In this document: one piece after another, positions 20,502 to 26,306 of the stretch
Layout of the letters: each line of letters begins with the position of its first letter
Position numbering within the stretch: the stretch's first letter is position 1
Virus record (IMG/VR): IMGVR_UViG_3300035703_002194
Coordinates: 1 to 26,306 of that record
Source: a virus
Reading direction: 5' to 3' (one strand)
Length of the DNA stretch: 26,306 bases
The notes under the pieces: generated by a model
Databases searched by the model: none
Seen by the model: the letters and a program-made list of their open reading frames with translations, nothing else
Told to the model about the DNA's origin: nothing
Position numbers and translations under genes: made by a program

Positions 20502-20774
20502 TCAGCACACGTGGGGGATGAGTAGGTTGATGTTGGTTTGTCCTGGGGTGAGGTGGACGGCGGAGATGCGCCGGCCCCAGGAGAAGTTCGGGATGGTGGC
20601 GTGCTCGCGCCCGTAGGTGTCTACGGGCTGTGCGAACTCCAAGGGGGCCACTTCCTCGAAGGGTCTCCACACGGGTTTTCGCCCTGTTGTGGGTGGGTCG
20701 TGGAGGAGGACGATGATGCGGGAGCATGTGCGGCATTGGCGGGCGCCGGAATCGGCGCTGACGGTTGCGGCCAT
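20502..20774 (-). CDS. Small hypothetical protein with CxxC
   Basis: 90 residues starting MAATVSADSGARQCRTCSRI. CRTC at 14-17 and a final Cys could bind metal, and the rest is beta-rich (PNFSWGRRISAVHLTPGQTNINLLIPHVC). The ATG overlaps the previous stop as TAATG. It lies just before the polymerase gene, so a replication accessory role is plausible but unproven. Confidence 0.55.
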   Translation of the reverse strand: MAATVSADSGARQCRTCSRIIVLLHDPPTTGRKPVWRPFEEVAPLEFAQPVDTYGREHATIPNFSWGRRISAVHLTPGQTNINLLIPHVC

Positions 20775-21016
20775 TAGTTTGGCTCCACCTGGGTGCTCTC
20801 AGCTACTGCCTCGCCGTCGGCACAGAACTCGGCTGCGTAAGCGTCCGCGCAAGCACTCCCTCGAACCAGCATTAGTTGTCCGCATGCCATGGCATCAAGA
20901 AGGTCTATGGCCTTAGGTCCATTGTCCCAACCACAGCAATGCAGTTCAGCAGCCAGTTCGCGTGCAAGTATTCTCTGGTCGTCCGACGCGAGCTCTTGCC
21001 TCTTACCGCCGGTCAT
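20774..21016 (-). CDS. Small hypothetical protein (80 residues)
   Basis: Starts MTGGKRQELASDDQRILARELAAELHCCGWDNGPKAIDLLDAM; acidic and helical, with four scattered Cys. Stop-start overlaps on both sides (TGATG and TAATG). No family recognised. Confidence 0.5.
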   Translation of the reverse strand: MTGGKRQELASDDQRILARELAAELHCCGWDNGPKAIDLLDAMACGQLMLVRGSACADAYAAEFCADGEAVAESTQVEPN

Positions 21017-21306
21017 CAGAATGGCTCCGAGAAGCGTGATTCATCGGCCCGAAACTCAGCATCCATTTGAGCTAAAGAGTCGTAAGTACGGGACCAAGGC
21101 GCGACGGACGCATCGAGGAACTTGGTGAGGCACTGGTGGCTGCAGAAGTGACGGGCGTGGGCGGGGGAGCCCTGGTACCACTCGCCACTGGTGTCGGCAA
21201 TATTCGCTGTTATCCATTGTGGTGCGATGACAGCTGAGTCCCGCAGAAGCGTGGTGTGGTTGTGGCACCCTGGCGCTTCGCAATAGGCTCTGGTATTGAT
21301 AGTCAC
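21016..21306 (-). CDS. Small zinc-finger-like protein
   Basis: 96 residues from the GTG at 21306, chosen for AAGGAG 6 bases upstream; the longer frame would read through a 15-bp hairpin. CEAPGCHNH (about 9-17) and HFCSHQC (about 54-60) give two Cys/His pairs about 40 residues apart, a zinc-ribbon arrangement as in short phage treble-clef proteins. It is first after the hairpin that follows the 321-residue gene. A DNA- or RNA-binding role is possible. Confidence 0.6.
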   Translation of the reverse strand: MTINTRAYCEAPGCHNHTTLLRDSAVIAPQWITANIADTSGEWYQGSPAHARHFCSHQCLTKFLDASVAPWSRTYDSLAQMDAEFRADESRFSEPF

Positions 21307-21344
21307 GTGGATCTCCTTATCCGCGTTGTTGGTGTTGTCCATTG

Positions 21345-21380
21345 CCTGTAGGGGGCGGCAGGGGGGCCGCCCCCTACAGG
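21345..21380. repeat. Perfect 15-bp GC-rich hairpin between genes
   Basis: CCTGTAGGGGGCGGC (21345-21359) and GCCGCCCCCTACAGG (21366-21380) are a perfect 15-bp inverted repeat with a 6-base loop. It lies between the 321-residue gene and the zinc-finger-like gene. Without a T tract it may attenuate partly, block 3' exonucleases or set relative expression in the operon. Confidence 0.6.
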
Positions 21381-21394
21381 TGAAGCCGTGATGG

Positions 21395-22360
21395 CTACTT
21401 GGTGGGAAGATCGGCGGCGCTGGTCCAGCCGATCGAGTTCGCCAGGTTGATGAGGACCTCGCGAGACGCGCCACGAGGCGCAGCGACACCAGCGTCCACC
21501 AGCAGCTTCTTCAGCCGGGTGTCCGCGATGCCGTCGAACGGATCAACAGCGGTGGCGTCGGTACCGAACGCCGCAACAGCCTTCTCCAACTCCTCGACGG
21601 CCATGTCGTCATCCGTGAAGGGATCCTCAACAGAGACGGGCTCGGAGATGATGTTGCGTGACGCCATGGAGGCGTTGATCTCACGAACAGCATCTTCCAC
21701 GCGCGCACGCATGTCCCCAAGGATCTCGTCGATGGCGTACGGCTCCGTGGGGTCAACCGGCGTGACCTCGCTGTTCTTGGTCAGACGCACGGTGGAGTTG
21801 ATGTACGCGGGCTTGCCGCCGTCGCCCTTGGGCACGTCCACCCGCAGATTCCATGCGAACAGCGTGCAGTCGAAGTTGGGGTCTTCGTCCCTGCGCTCCA
21901 TGAGCTTGCTCTCGACCTGCTGAGCGAGCATGTTCGAGAACTTCAGGATGATGTGCTGCCCGGGCTGGGGCTCGTAGTCGGCGTTCTTCTCACCCATGAC
22001 GCCACCGAGGAAGATGGCGTTAACGGCGACAACCTTCTTCGGGTACACGTTGCCGCCCTCGTCAAACTTTCCCGGCTCGATCATGTCGATGAGCGGGTCC
22101 CGGGCAATAGCAGGGAACACGGCCAGACCGGGCGGGAGCTGGTGGCCTGACTTCAGCCCACCGAAAGCGCGAAGCTCCTTGTAGTCGAACCAGTCGTGGT
22201 CGGGGTCGTCCCACGGGTTGTTGAGGAACTGCACGATGGCGTCGGTGTTGGACTTGACGTTGTACATGCGGATGCGCGGTGTGCGGTCTTCGTTGTCGTT
22301 GTCGGTGCGGATGGTGTCGTTGCGGTGCCTGAGAATGGGTGCTGCGGTCACTGGTCTCAC
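21395..22360 (-). CDS. Conserved phage protein of the replication operon, possible ssDNA-binding role
   Basis: 321 residues from GTG 22360 (GTGA overlap); a GTG at 22351 is an alternative. A beta-rich first 170 residues (VVAVNAIFLGGVMGEKNADYEPQPGQHIILKFSNMLAQQVE) is followed by a helical linker, a very acidic segment (about 240-265, DPFTDDDMAVEELEKAV) and a small helical end (RLKKLLVDAGVAAPRGASREVLINLANSIGW) like a SAP-type or three-helix domain. A beta domain plus acidic tail, between primase and polymerase genes, recalls ssDNA-binding proteins; this is inference, with no motif to prove it. Confidence 0.55.
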   Translation of the reverse strand: MRPVTAAPILRHRNDTIRTDNDNEDRTPRIRMYNVKSNTDAIVQFLNNPWDDPDHDWFDYKELRAFGGLKSGHQLPPGLAVFPAIARDPLIDMIEPGKFDEGGNVYPKKVVAVNAIFLGGVMGEKNADYEPQPGQHIILKFSNMLAQQVESKLMERRDEDPNFDCTLFAWNLRVDVPKGDGGKPAYINSTVRLTKNSEVTPVDPTEPYAIDEILGDMRARVEDAVREINASMASRNIISEPVSVEDPFTDDDMAVEELEKAVAAFGTDATAVDPFDGIADTRLKKLLVDAGVAAPRGASREVLINLANSIGWTSAADLPTK

Positions 22361-22623
22361 TTATCCTTCGTTGTTTTTTGGACGATTGCCCTGCTGTGGG
22401 CTGAGTGGTTGAGGTAGGTGTTGATGAGGATTTCTTGCACGCGGCCGACGTGCTCGATGTCGGTTTCTCCGGGGAAGGCGTTGTCGCCGTACTTGATGTA
22501 GATGCGTACGGGCCGGCCGTTGACGATGATGTCGTGCCCGATGTGCAGTTCGCACATGGCGTTTTCGGTGATGGGGATGCCCTCGTCCTCGGGGGCCTCG
22601 GTGTCGTCAGCTGGCGTAGTCAT
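22357..22623 (-). CDS. Small hypothetical protein (88 residues)
   Basis: Starts MTTPADDTEAPEDEGIPITENAMCELHIGHDIIVNGRPVRIYIKYG: an acidic leader, then a compact beta-rich domain, then helical VGRVQEILINTYLNHSAHSRAIVQ. It overlaps the upstream gene by 17 bases and the downstream gene by 4. Unknown function; possibly a partner of the 321-residue protein. Confidence 0.55.
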   Translation of the reverse strand: MTTPADDTEAPEDEGIPITENAMCELHIGHDIIVNGRPVRIYIKYGDNAFPGETDIEHVGRVQEILINTYLNHSAHSRAIVQKTTKDK

Positions 22624-23050
22624 GGGCGTCCTCGGTGATAGCGGAGAACGTGACGTACGCGGCTCGCGGCTTGACCGACAAGGTTGACGCGGTCTGTTCG
22701 GTGAAGTGGCCCATGTTCATGGCCTTCTTCAACGCGGTGCTGTCAACGACCCGCTTCGTCACCCTCTCGAACAAATACGGGTCCATCTCCTGCAAGCGCA
22801 CGAGGTTGACGTCGTGTGTGACGGACTGCACCAGGCTGGCGCGCATGCGCTGCCCGTCCGGTGCCACGACAGCGCACTTGAGCAGGCCGTCAGCGTTCAT
22901 CTGCTTAGTGACTCGGTCGCTGATCTCCTTGCGTTCAGCATCGAGCATGTCGATGGTGCGCTTGAGGTCGGCAAGTCGGAGCAGTTCGCGAGACAGCTGC
23001 GAGTCTTCCAGTTCGGGGACGTAGTCGTACTCGTCCTGTTCGTAGTTCAT
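22607..23050 (-). CDS. Hypothetical phage protein with coiled coil (147 residues)
   Basis: An acidic N-terminus (MNYEQDEYDYVPELEDSQL) leads to a coiled coil at about 18-50 (LLRLADLKRTIDMLDAERKEISDRV) and a beta/alpha part with VAPDGQRMRASLVQSVTHDVNLVRLQEMDPYLFERVTKRVVDSTALKKAM. The layout resembles phage proteins that accompany recombination nucleases, but I cannot name the family. ATG one base after AAGGAGACCA. Confidence 0.55.
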   Translation of the reverse strand: MNYEQDEYDYVPELEDSQLSRELLRLADLKRTIDMLDAERKEISDRVTKQMNADGLLKCAVVAPDGQRMRASLVQSVTHDVNLVRLQEMDPYLFERVTKRVVDSTALKKAMNMGHFTEQTASTLSVKPRAAYVTFSAITEDAHDYAS

Positions 23051-23059
23051 CTGGTCTCC

Positions 23060-23884
23060 TTATGCGTATTTGGCGTATGTGCTGCTGGTGAGTGTGTTTC
23101 TGATTGAGTTGATGCGGGCCTCGGCAATGGGGACATCGCCGGGGTCTTTGGCGTTCATCGTTGACCAGTGGTGTGACAGCACCGGTGCAACATCGTGCAG
23201 TTGTGATTCAGTGCGTAACGTGGCGTTTCTGCCCGCAACGTCGTCGTCGAATGCGGCGACCACAGCACGTGGTCCGCAGTCCACGACGATTTGCTTTTGA
23301 GGCATGTGCAGACCCGCCCCGTAGCAGCCCAAGACGGTCCAGTGCTGAGGAACGCCTCCTTGCTGCAGCGCCATCACGTCCGAAGCGCCCTCAACGAGGA
23401 CGACGACGGGCGCTGGTTTGATCTGTCCGAACAGGGTGCTGGCTGCCGACACCCCTGTCGGGTATCGGTATTTGAGGGCTGTTTCCGATCGGGTAACAAC
23501 ACCCCACACGGCTCCTTCCTTGTTTCTCATCGGATACGTGGGCTGCCCACCGACGGGGTCAGTCCCACACCTGTTCATCGACGCCACGTCCTCCCCGTAT
23601 CTGCGTGACCAGTAGGGGGATGGCTGGTGTGCGTCGAAGGTGTCGAGCCAGGCCTCCGGGTAGGTGCGGGCGACAGAGCTGCCCTGGAGGATGGCAATGA
23701 TCTGATCGATCTCAGGAACCTTGACGTCACTGAGGACGCCGTGAGCTCCGCACGCGTAACACACCCACACGCCTTTGATCGTGTTGACGCTGGCGGATGC
23801 ATGCGTGTCGTTATGGGCTGGGCACTGGAACGAGCGCTCGATTCCGCGCCCGGTAGCCATGACCTGCTCGAGAGTCTGCGCCAC
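23060..23884 (-). CDS. DnaG-like DNA primase (CHC2 zinc finger plus TOPRIM)
   Basis: 274 residues. The CHC2-type zinc finger has C21, H24, C42 and C45 (FQCPAHND ... VWVCYACGAHG). The TOPRIM domain has VVLVEGASDVMAL (E165) and VVAAFDDDVAGRNA (D213-D215), then KDPGD (246-250). It is compact compared with bacterial DnaG and lacks the helicase-interaction domain, normal for phage primases. It should make RNA primers for the DnaE-like polymerase. GTG start overlapping the previous stop as TAGTG. Confidence 0.85.
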   Translation of the reverse strand: MAQTLEQVMATGRGIERSFQCPAHNDTHASASVNTIKGVWVCYACGAHGVLSDVKVPEIDQIIAILQGSSVARTYPEAWLDTFDAHQPSPYWSRRYGEDVASMNRCGTDPVGGQPTYPMRNKEGAVWGVVTRSETALKYRYPTGVSAASTLFGQIKPAPVVVLVEGASDVMALQQGGVPQHWTVLGCYGAGLHMPQKQIVVDCGPRAVVAAFDDDVAGRNATLRTESQLHDVAPVLSHHWSTMNAKDPGDVPIAEARINSIRNTLTSSTYAKYA

Positions 23885-24159
23885 TATGACGCCGGCTCGA
23901 TCACGAACTGATCCACGTCATGCGACTGGATCAGCAGCGAGCGCTCGTCACGGCTGAAAGTGACGTTAAGTGTCCACCCGTCGGCATCCTGGAAGTGAAC
24001 GACGACATCCCTTTCCGTGAACGTCGCCGTCAGCACATGCTGGTCCCCGCGCTCAACGGTGACATCGCGGATGTACATCCTGGTTGGCAGGGCCTGCTCA
24101 CCGATGACGATTGGCTCAAGGTCGGTGACATTGTCAAGATCCGTCCTGATTTCGAACAT
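23884..24159 (-). CDS. Small beta-rich hypothetical protein (91 residues)
   Basis: MFEIRTDLDNVTDLEPIVIG begins the protein from the ATG at 24159, one base after AGGAGACCA. It consists mainly of alternating strands (VTVERGDQHVLTATFTERDVVVHFQDADGWTLNVTFSRDERSLLIQSHD), like a small beta barrel. The tight link to primase suggests a replication accessory. No family recognised. Confidence 0.6.
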   Translation of the reverse strand: MFEIRTDLDNVTDLEPIVIGEQALPTRMYIRDVTVERGDQHVLTATFTERDVVVHFQDADGWTLNVTFSRDERSLLIQSHDVDQFVIEPAS

Positions 24160-24167
24160 CTGGTCTC

Positions 24168-24293
24168 CTAACTGAATGCGTCTCTCAGTGCGTGAAAGAT
24201 CGCCACCCCCATCCACGCGACAGCCCACAGGCAAAACGCTGTGGCGCTCATCATGAAAATGAGGGAAAGCTTTGTTGCTGCGCTGAGATACAT
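24168..24293 (-). CDS. Very small membrane protein (41 residues)
   Basis: MYLSAATKLSLIFMMSATAF begins the protein; the hydrophobic stretch at about 9-34 is one membrane segment, followed by HALRDAFS. The ATG at 24293 has TAGGAACC upstream and lies 10 bases after the helicase stop. The stop overlaps the ribosome site of the next gene, so coupling is likely. Function unknown. Confidence 0.5.
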   Translation of the reverse strand: MYLSAATKLSLIFMMSATAFCLWAVAWMGVAIFHALRDAFS

Positions 24294-24302
24294 GGATGGT
24301 TC

Positions 24303-25610
24303 CTATTCGGTTTGTGCTGCGTTGAGTTCGTCGTCCTCGGCCTTGAGGTCGTGCGCCACGTCGGCGGTGATGTCGCTGAATCGGCCCAAGGCGGGCTGGA
24401 ATCGGGTGAACCAGCGCACCCCCGCCTCACCGTTGCGGTTCTTGGCCACGTAGTTGACGAGCACGCGGCGGCTGAACGGCTTGAGGGTGAGCACGAGGTC
24501 GGCGTCCTGGCCTAGAGCATCTGACTGTGCGAGATGCACGGTGGACGGTTCCGCTGCGGAGTCACCGGATCGGTTGACTTGGGCTGCAGAGATCACGGGC
24601 ACGTTGTGCTCGAGGGCCGCTGCCTTGAGTTCGTTGGAGATGATGGCTGCTGCGCGCCAGTCCTCCATGGAGCGTTGCCCGGTGGTGGTGTGCATGAGGC
24701 CGACGTAGTCGATGACTACGAGGGCTTTGGTATCCGCCGCTGCAGCCACCACGGTGGCGTCGCAGCGGCCTCTTGATGGGTCGTAGATGGTGACGGGCGC
24801 GGCCTTCTCAGCCCATTTGGACACGAGGTCGCTTCGCGTGGTCATGTCGAGGTCGTCCCAGTGACCCGTGTAGGAATCACGTAGGGCGATGCGGTGCATG
24901 CGATCCATGACGGTGCGTACGGGCATTTCCAGGCTGTAGAACATGACAGGCCAGCCGTGCTCAGCTGCCGCGACAGCCATCTGGAGTAGGCGCCAGGACT
25001 TGCCCACGCCCATACGGGCAGCCACGTACCACAGGTCACCAGGGGCGATACCGCCAGTGAGCTGCTGTAGGTGGCCAGCCCCACCACCGATGCCGCTTCC
25101 GGGCAGTTCGATGGGGCAACGTTCGACGTTGTCGACGTCGCTGAGGTAGGACATGTCTGTCACCTCGGACCCTCTGCCCAGCAGGGGATGCAGGCTGGAC
25201 AGTGTGGCTCGTAGTTCGGCTAAGGCCCGGTCGACGTTGTCGTCGGCGAGGGCGATGCCGGCCTGTGCGAGAGCCATGTGCATGACCCGTGTCTTCCACT
25301 GCTGATACAGCTCCGACGCGGCCCAAGCGGGGTTGCAGTCGGGGATGTACTTGAATGACGGGTACTTGCTAGTGACGAGGTGAACGGCTGGCGCATAGCC
25401 GGCCTGGGCTTGGTATCTCTTGCAGAACTCGTGGACTTGCTTGTGGGCGGCGATCTGGTGATCGCGTATGCCGTAGGTGGCGGGGGAGTAGTTCCCGGTA
25501 GCCAGGAGTGCGGAGATGAAGTGGGTTTCCTGGGTAGTGGAGTTCACACGGGAACCTGTCTCCTCCGGGTCCACCACGTGCAGGTAAGGGGTGGTTTGGG
25601 GTGTGCTCAT
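24303..25610 (-). CDS. dnaB: DnaB-like replicative helicase
   Basis: 435 residues from the ATG at 25610 (GGAGACC upstream). The RecA-like domain (about 180-420) has Walker A at 199-206 (ARMGVGKS), FYSLEMP (224-230), Walker B at 297-303 (LVVIDYV) and VISAAQVNRSG (339-349). AKNRNGEAG (389-397) near the end is the usual arginine-containing loop of DnaB. The N-terminal 140 residues are a divergent DnaB N-domain. It should unwind the fork 5' to 3' as a hexamer, with the primase and polymerase encoded downstream. First gene of the long leftward operon. Confidence 0.9.
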   Translation of the reverse strand: MSTPQTTPYLHVVDPEETGSRVNSTTQETHFISALLATGNYSPATYGIRDHQIAAHKQVHEFCKRYQAQAGYAPAVHLVTSKYPSFKYIPDCNPAWAASELYQQWKTRVMHMALAQAGIALADDNVDRALAELRATLSSLHPLLGRGSEVTDMSYLSDVDNVERCPIELPGSGIGGGAGHLQQLTGGIAPGDLWYVAARMGVGKSWRLLQMAVAAAEHGWPVMFYSLEMPVRTVMDRMHRIALRDSYTGHWDDLDMTTRSDLVSKWAEKAAPVTIYDPSRGRCDATVVAAAADTKALVVIDYVGLMHTTTGQRSMEDWRAAAIISNELKAAALEHNVPVISAAQVNRSGDSAAEPSTVHLAQSDALGQDADLVLTLKPFSRRVLVNYVAKNRNGEAGVRWFTRFQPALGRFSDITADVAHDLKAEDDELNAAQTE

Positions 25611-25736
25611 ACAGGTCTCCAATCCACCGGTGAGGTGGGTCAAGGCAGTAGCCTGCAGGGAATGTACCGGAATGCAGGTGAATGCGTGAGAAGGACTGGG
25701 ATAGTCAGAACATCACAAAGGGAGGGTGGCGTCTAC

Positions 25737-25751
25737 TACCTCATTGAGGTA
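25737..25751. promoter_or_regulatory. Palindromic operator candidate before the helicase operon
   Basis: TACCTCA-T-TGAGGTA, a perfect 7-bp inverted repeat around one base, about 20-35 bases downstream of the predicted leftward transcript start (near 25773). The size and position fit a dimeric repressor site. It does not resemble the CATTCTG operators, so a different regulator would be involved. Confidence 0.4.
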
Positions 25752-25779
25752 AGACTGCCCCCTCCCCAGATAACGACGT

Positions 25780-25808
25780 ATCGTAGTCGAAAAACCCAAG
25801 TAAATCAA
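25780..25808 (-). promoter_or_regulatory. Leftward promoter of the replication operon
   Basis: Minus strand: -35 TTGATT (25808-25803), 17-bp spacer, -10 TACGAT (25785-25780), predicted start near 25773. It leaves a leader of about 160 bases before the helicase ATG. Good spacing and -10, moderate -35. It lacks the CAGAATG spacer element of the switch-side promoters. Confidence 0.5.
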
Positions 25809-25903
25809 CACTATATTCACCAGCAGGTACATGCACATACCAGCACGTCAACTAGAGCCGAGAAGGCAACACCCCACCACCATCCACACAACCACCCACA
25901 ATG

Positions 25904-25933
25904 TGGACAAATGCTTGACAATGCCACTACTAT
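25904..25933 (+). promoter_or_regulatory. Rightward promoter candidate
   Basis: -35 TGGACA (25904-25909), 18-bp spacer, -10 TACTAT (25928-25933). The spacer repeats the -35-like sequence (TTGACA at 25915), giving a GACAA-ATGC/GACAA-TGCC direct repeat. It would transcribe toward the gene at 26116 with a leader of about 175 bases. That leader contains GGTGCAC/GTGCACC (25948-25954 with 25968-25974), GCCGCC/GGCGGC and GTCGG/CCGAC hairpins, and no ORF I can support. Confidence 0.45.
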
Positions 25934-26115
25934 CGGGTCGCAGCGAAGGTGCACCAAGGAATTACAAGTGCACCGCCTACGCCGCCAATAGGAGGCGGCT
26001 CCGGCGCAAGTCGGGGCAGCCGACCAACCACCAGCTGCCTCCAGCACCGCAGCGAAGACCCACCAACACCAGTGGGCACCCATGTCAAAAACCCAACAAC
26101 CCAAGGAGACCAGAC

Positions 26116-26306
26116 ATGGACCAACAGCAACAAACCACCAGCGGCCTACCAGCCCTCGTCGACGCCATAGGCCACGAATTCGACTTCACCACCACCCAAT
26201 CACTCCTCGTCATGGTCCTCGCAGAACTCGAAAAGATCACCCAGCACCTCCACCAGGTCGAACACCACACCGGCCTACTCGGGCACATCTCAGAGGACAC
26301 CTGCAA
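26116..26306 (+). CDS. Start of a rightward operon gene, cut by the window end
   Basis: The ATG at 26116 has AAGGAGACCA 3 bases upstream, the same start-associated sequence used in the leftward genes. The 63 visible residues begin MDQQQQTTSGLPALVDAIGHEFDF, with an acidic helix ELEKITQHLHQVEHHTG toward the end. C-ending codons dominate, as in the rest of the genome. It is divergent from the helicase operon and is likely the first gene of a rightward transcription unit. No family recognised. Confidence 0.7.
   Translation, partial: MDQQQQTTSGLPALVDAIGHEFDFTTTQSLLVMVLAELEKITQHLHQVEHHTGLLGHISEDTC

Noticed and set aside
25949-26170. Rightward ORF of 73 residues in the divergent control region
   Set aside because: No ribosome site, low-complexity Pro/Thr/Ser composition, and it runs across the well supported start at 26116 in another frame.

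Overview
The window is part of a temperate actinobacteriophage genome. The host signs are a high GC content by eye (around 60%), a phage WhiB protein, an r1t-type holin, frequent GTG starts, and a phage att core that looks like the 3' half of an actinobacterial tRNA-Pro(GGG) gene. The att core at 9602-9644 lies beside the integrase and has phage genes on both sides. It therefore reads as attP in a non-integrated (virion or circular) genome, or as a junction between tandem prophages, and not as a prophage edge next to host DNA. Species cannot be named from the sequence.

Layout. (1) 1-671, rightward: the end of a structural operon, with a left-truncated gene, a Gp80-like tail gene and a tiny ORF. 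(2) 7730-795, leftward: a run of small phage genes that starts at the genetic switch with an excisionase/Cro-like HTH protein. It includes a DUF932 (TIGR03299) protein, a membrane-anchored lysozyme/transglycosylase-like protein, small Cys-rich proteins, a multi-pass membrane protein and an odd Cys/Trp-rich protein. It ends in an intrinsic terminator at about 731-792. (3) 7740-9513: the switch region, with a divergent repressor and integrase transcribed rightward. (4) 9454-9725: attP with arm-type repeats. (5) 25610-9739, leftward: one almost gapless operon. In transcription order it holds a DnaB-like helicase, CHC2/TOPRIM primase, several small proteins, a DnaE-family polymerase, a Cas4/RecB-like nuclease, a DUF7694-like protein, a RuvC-like resolvase, WhiB, an HTH (possible small terminase) protein, a FnIII tail protein, a collar-domain fibre, an S74-type fibre, two membrane proteins (one a holin), an amidase endolysin and two small proteins next to attP. 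(6) 25611-26115: a divergent control region, followed by a rightward gene cut by the window end.

How it works together. The helicase, primase and polymerase can form a phage replisome, and the Cas4-like nuclease and RuvC-like resolvase would process recombining or branched DNA. Fibre genes and lysis genes sit downstream in the same leftward unit. Head genes and the large terminase are not in the window and probably lie in the rightward operon whose beginning (26116) and end (1-671) are seen at the two window edges; that is inference.

The most interesting non-coding signals are: a promoter/operator family (4116-4144, 5252-5280, 7738-7766, with a degenerate copy near 693-721) built on a CATTCTG repeat spaced by 10 bp; a probable 140-nt small RNA or attenuated leader (3972-4109) ending in a UUCG-capped terminator; an interleaved set of stems at 2985-3126; paired GGGGTCAC arm sites around attP; and a recurring AAGGAGACCA sequence just before many start codons.
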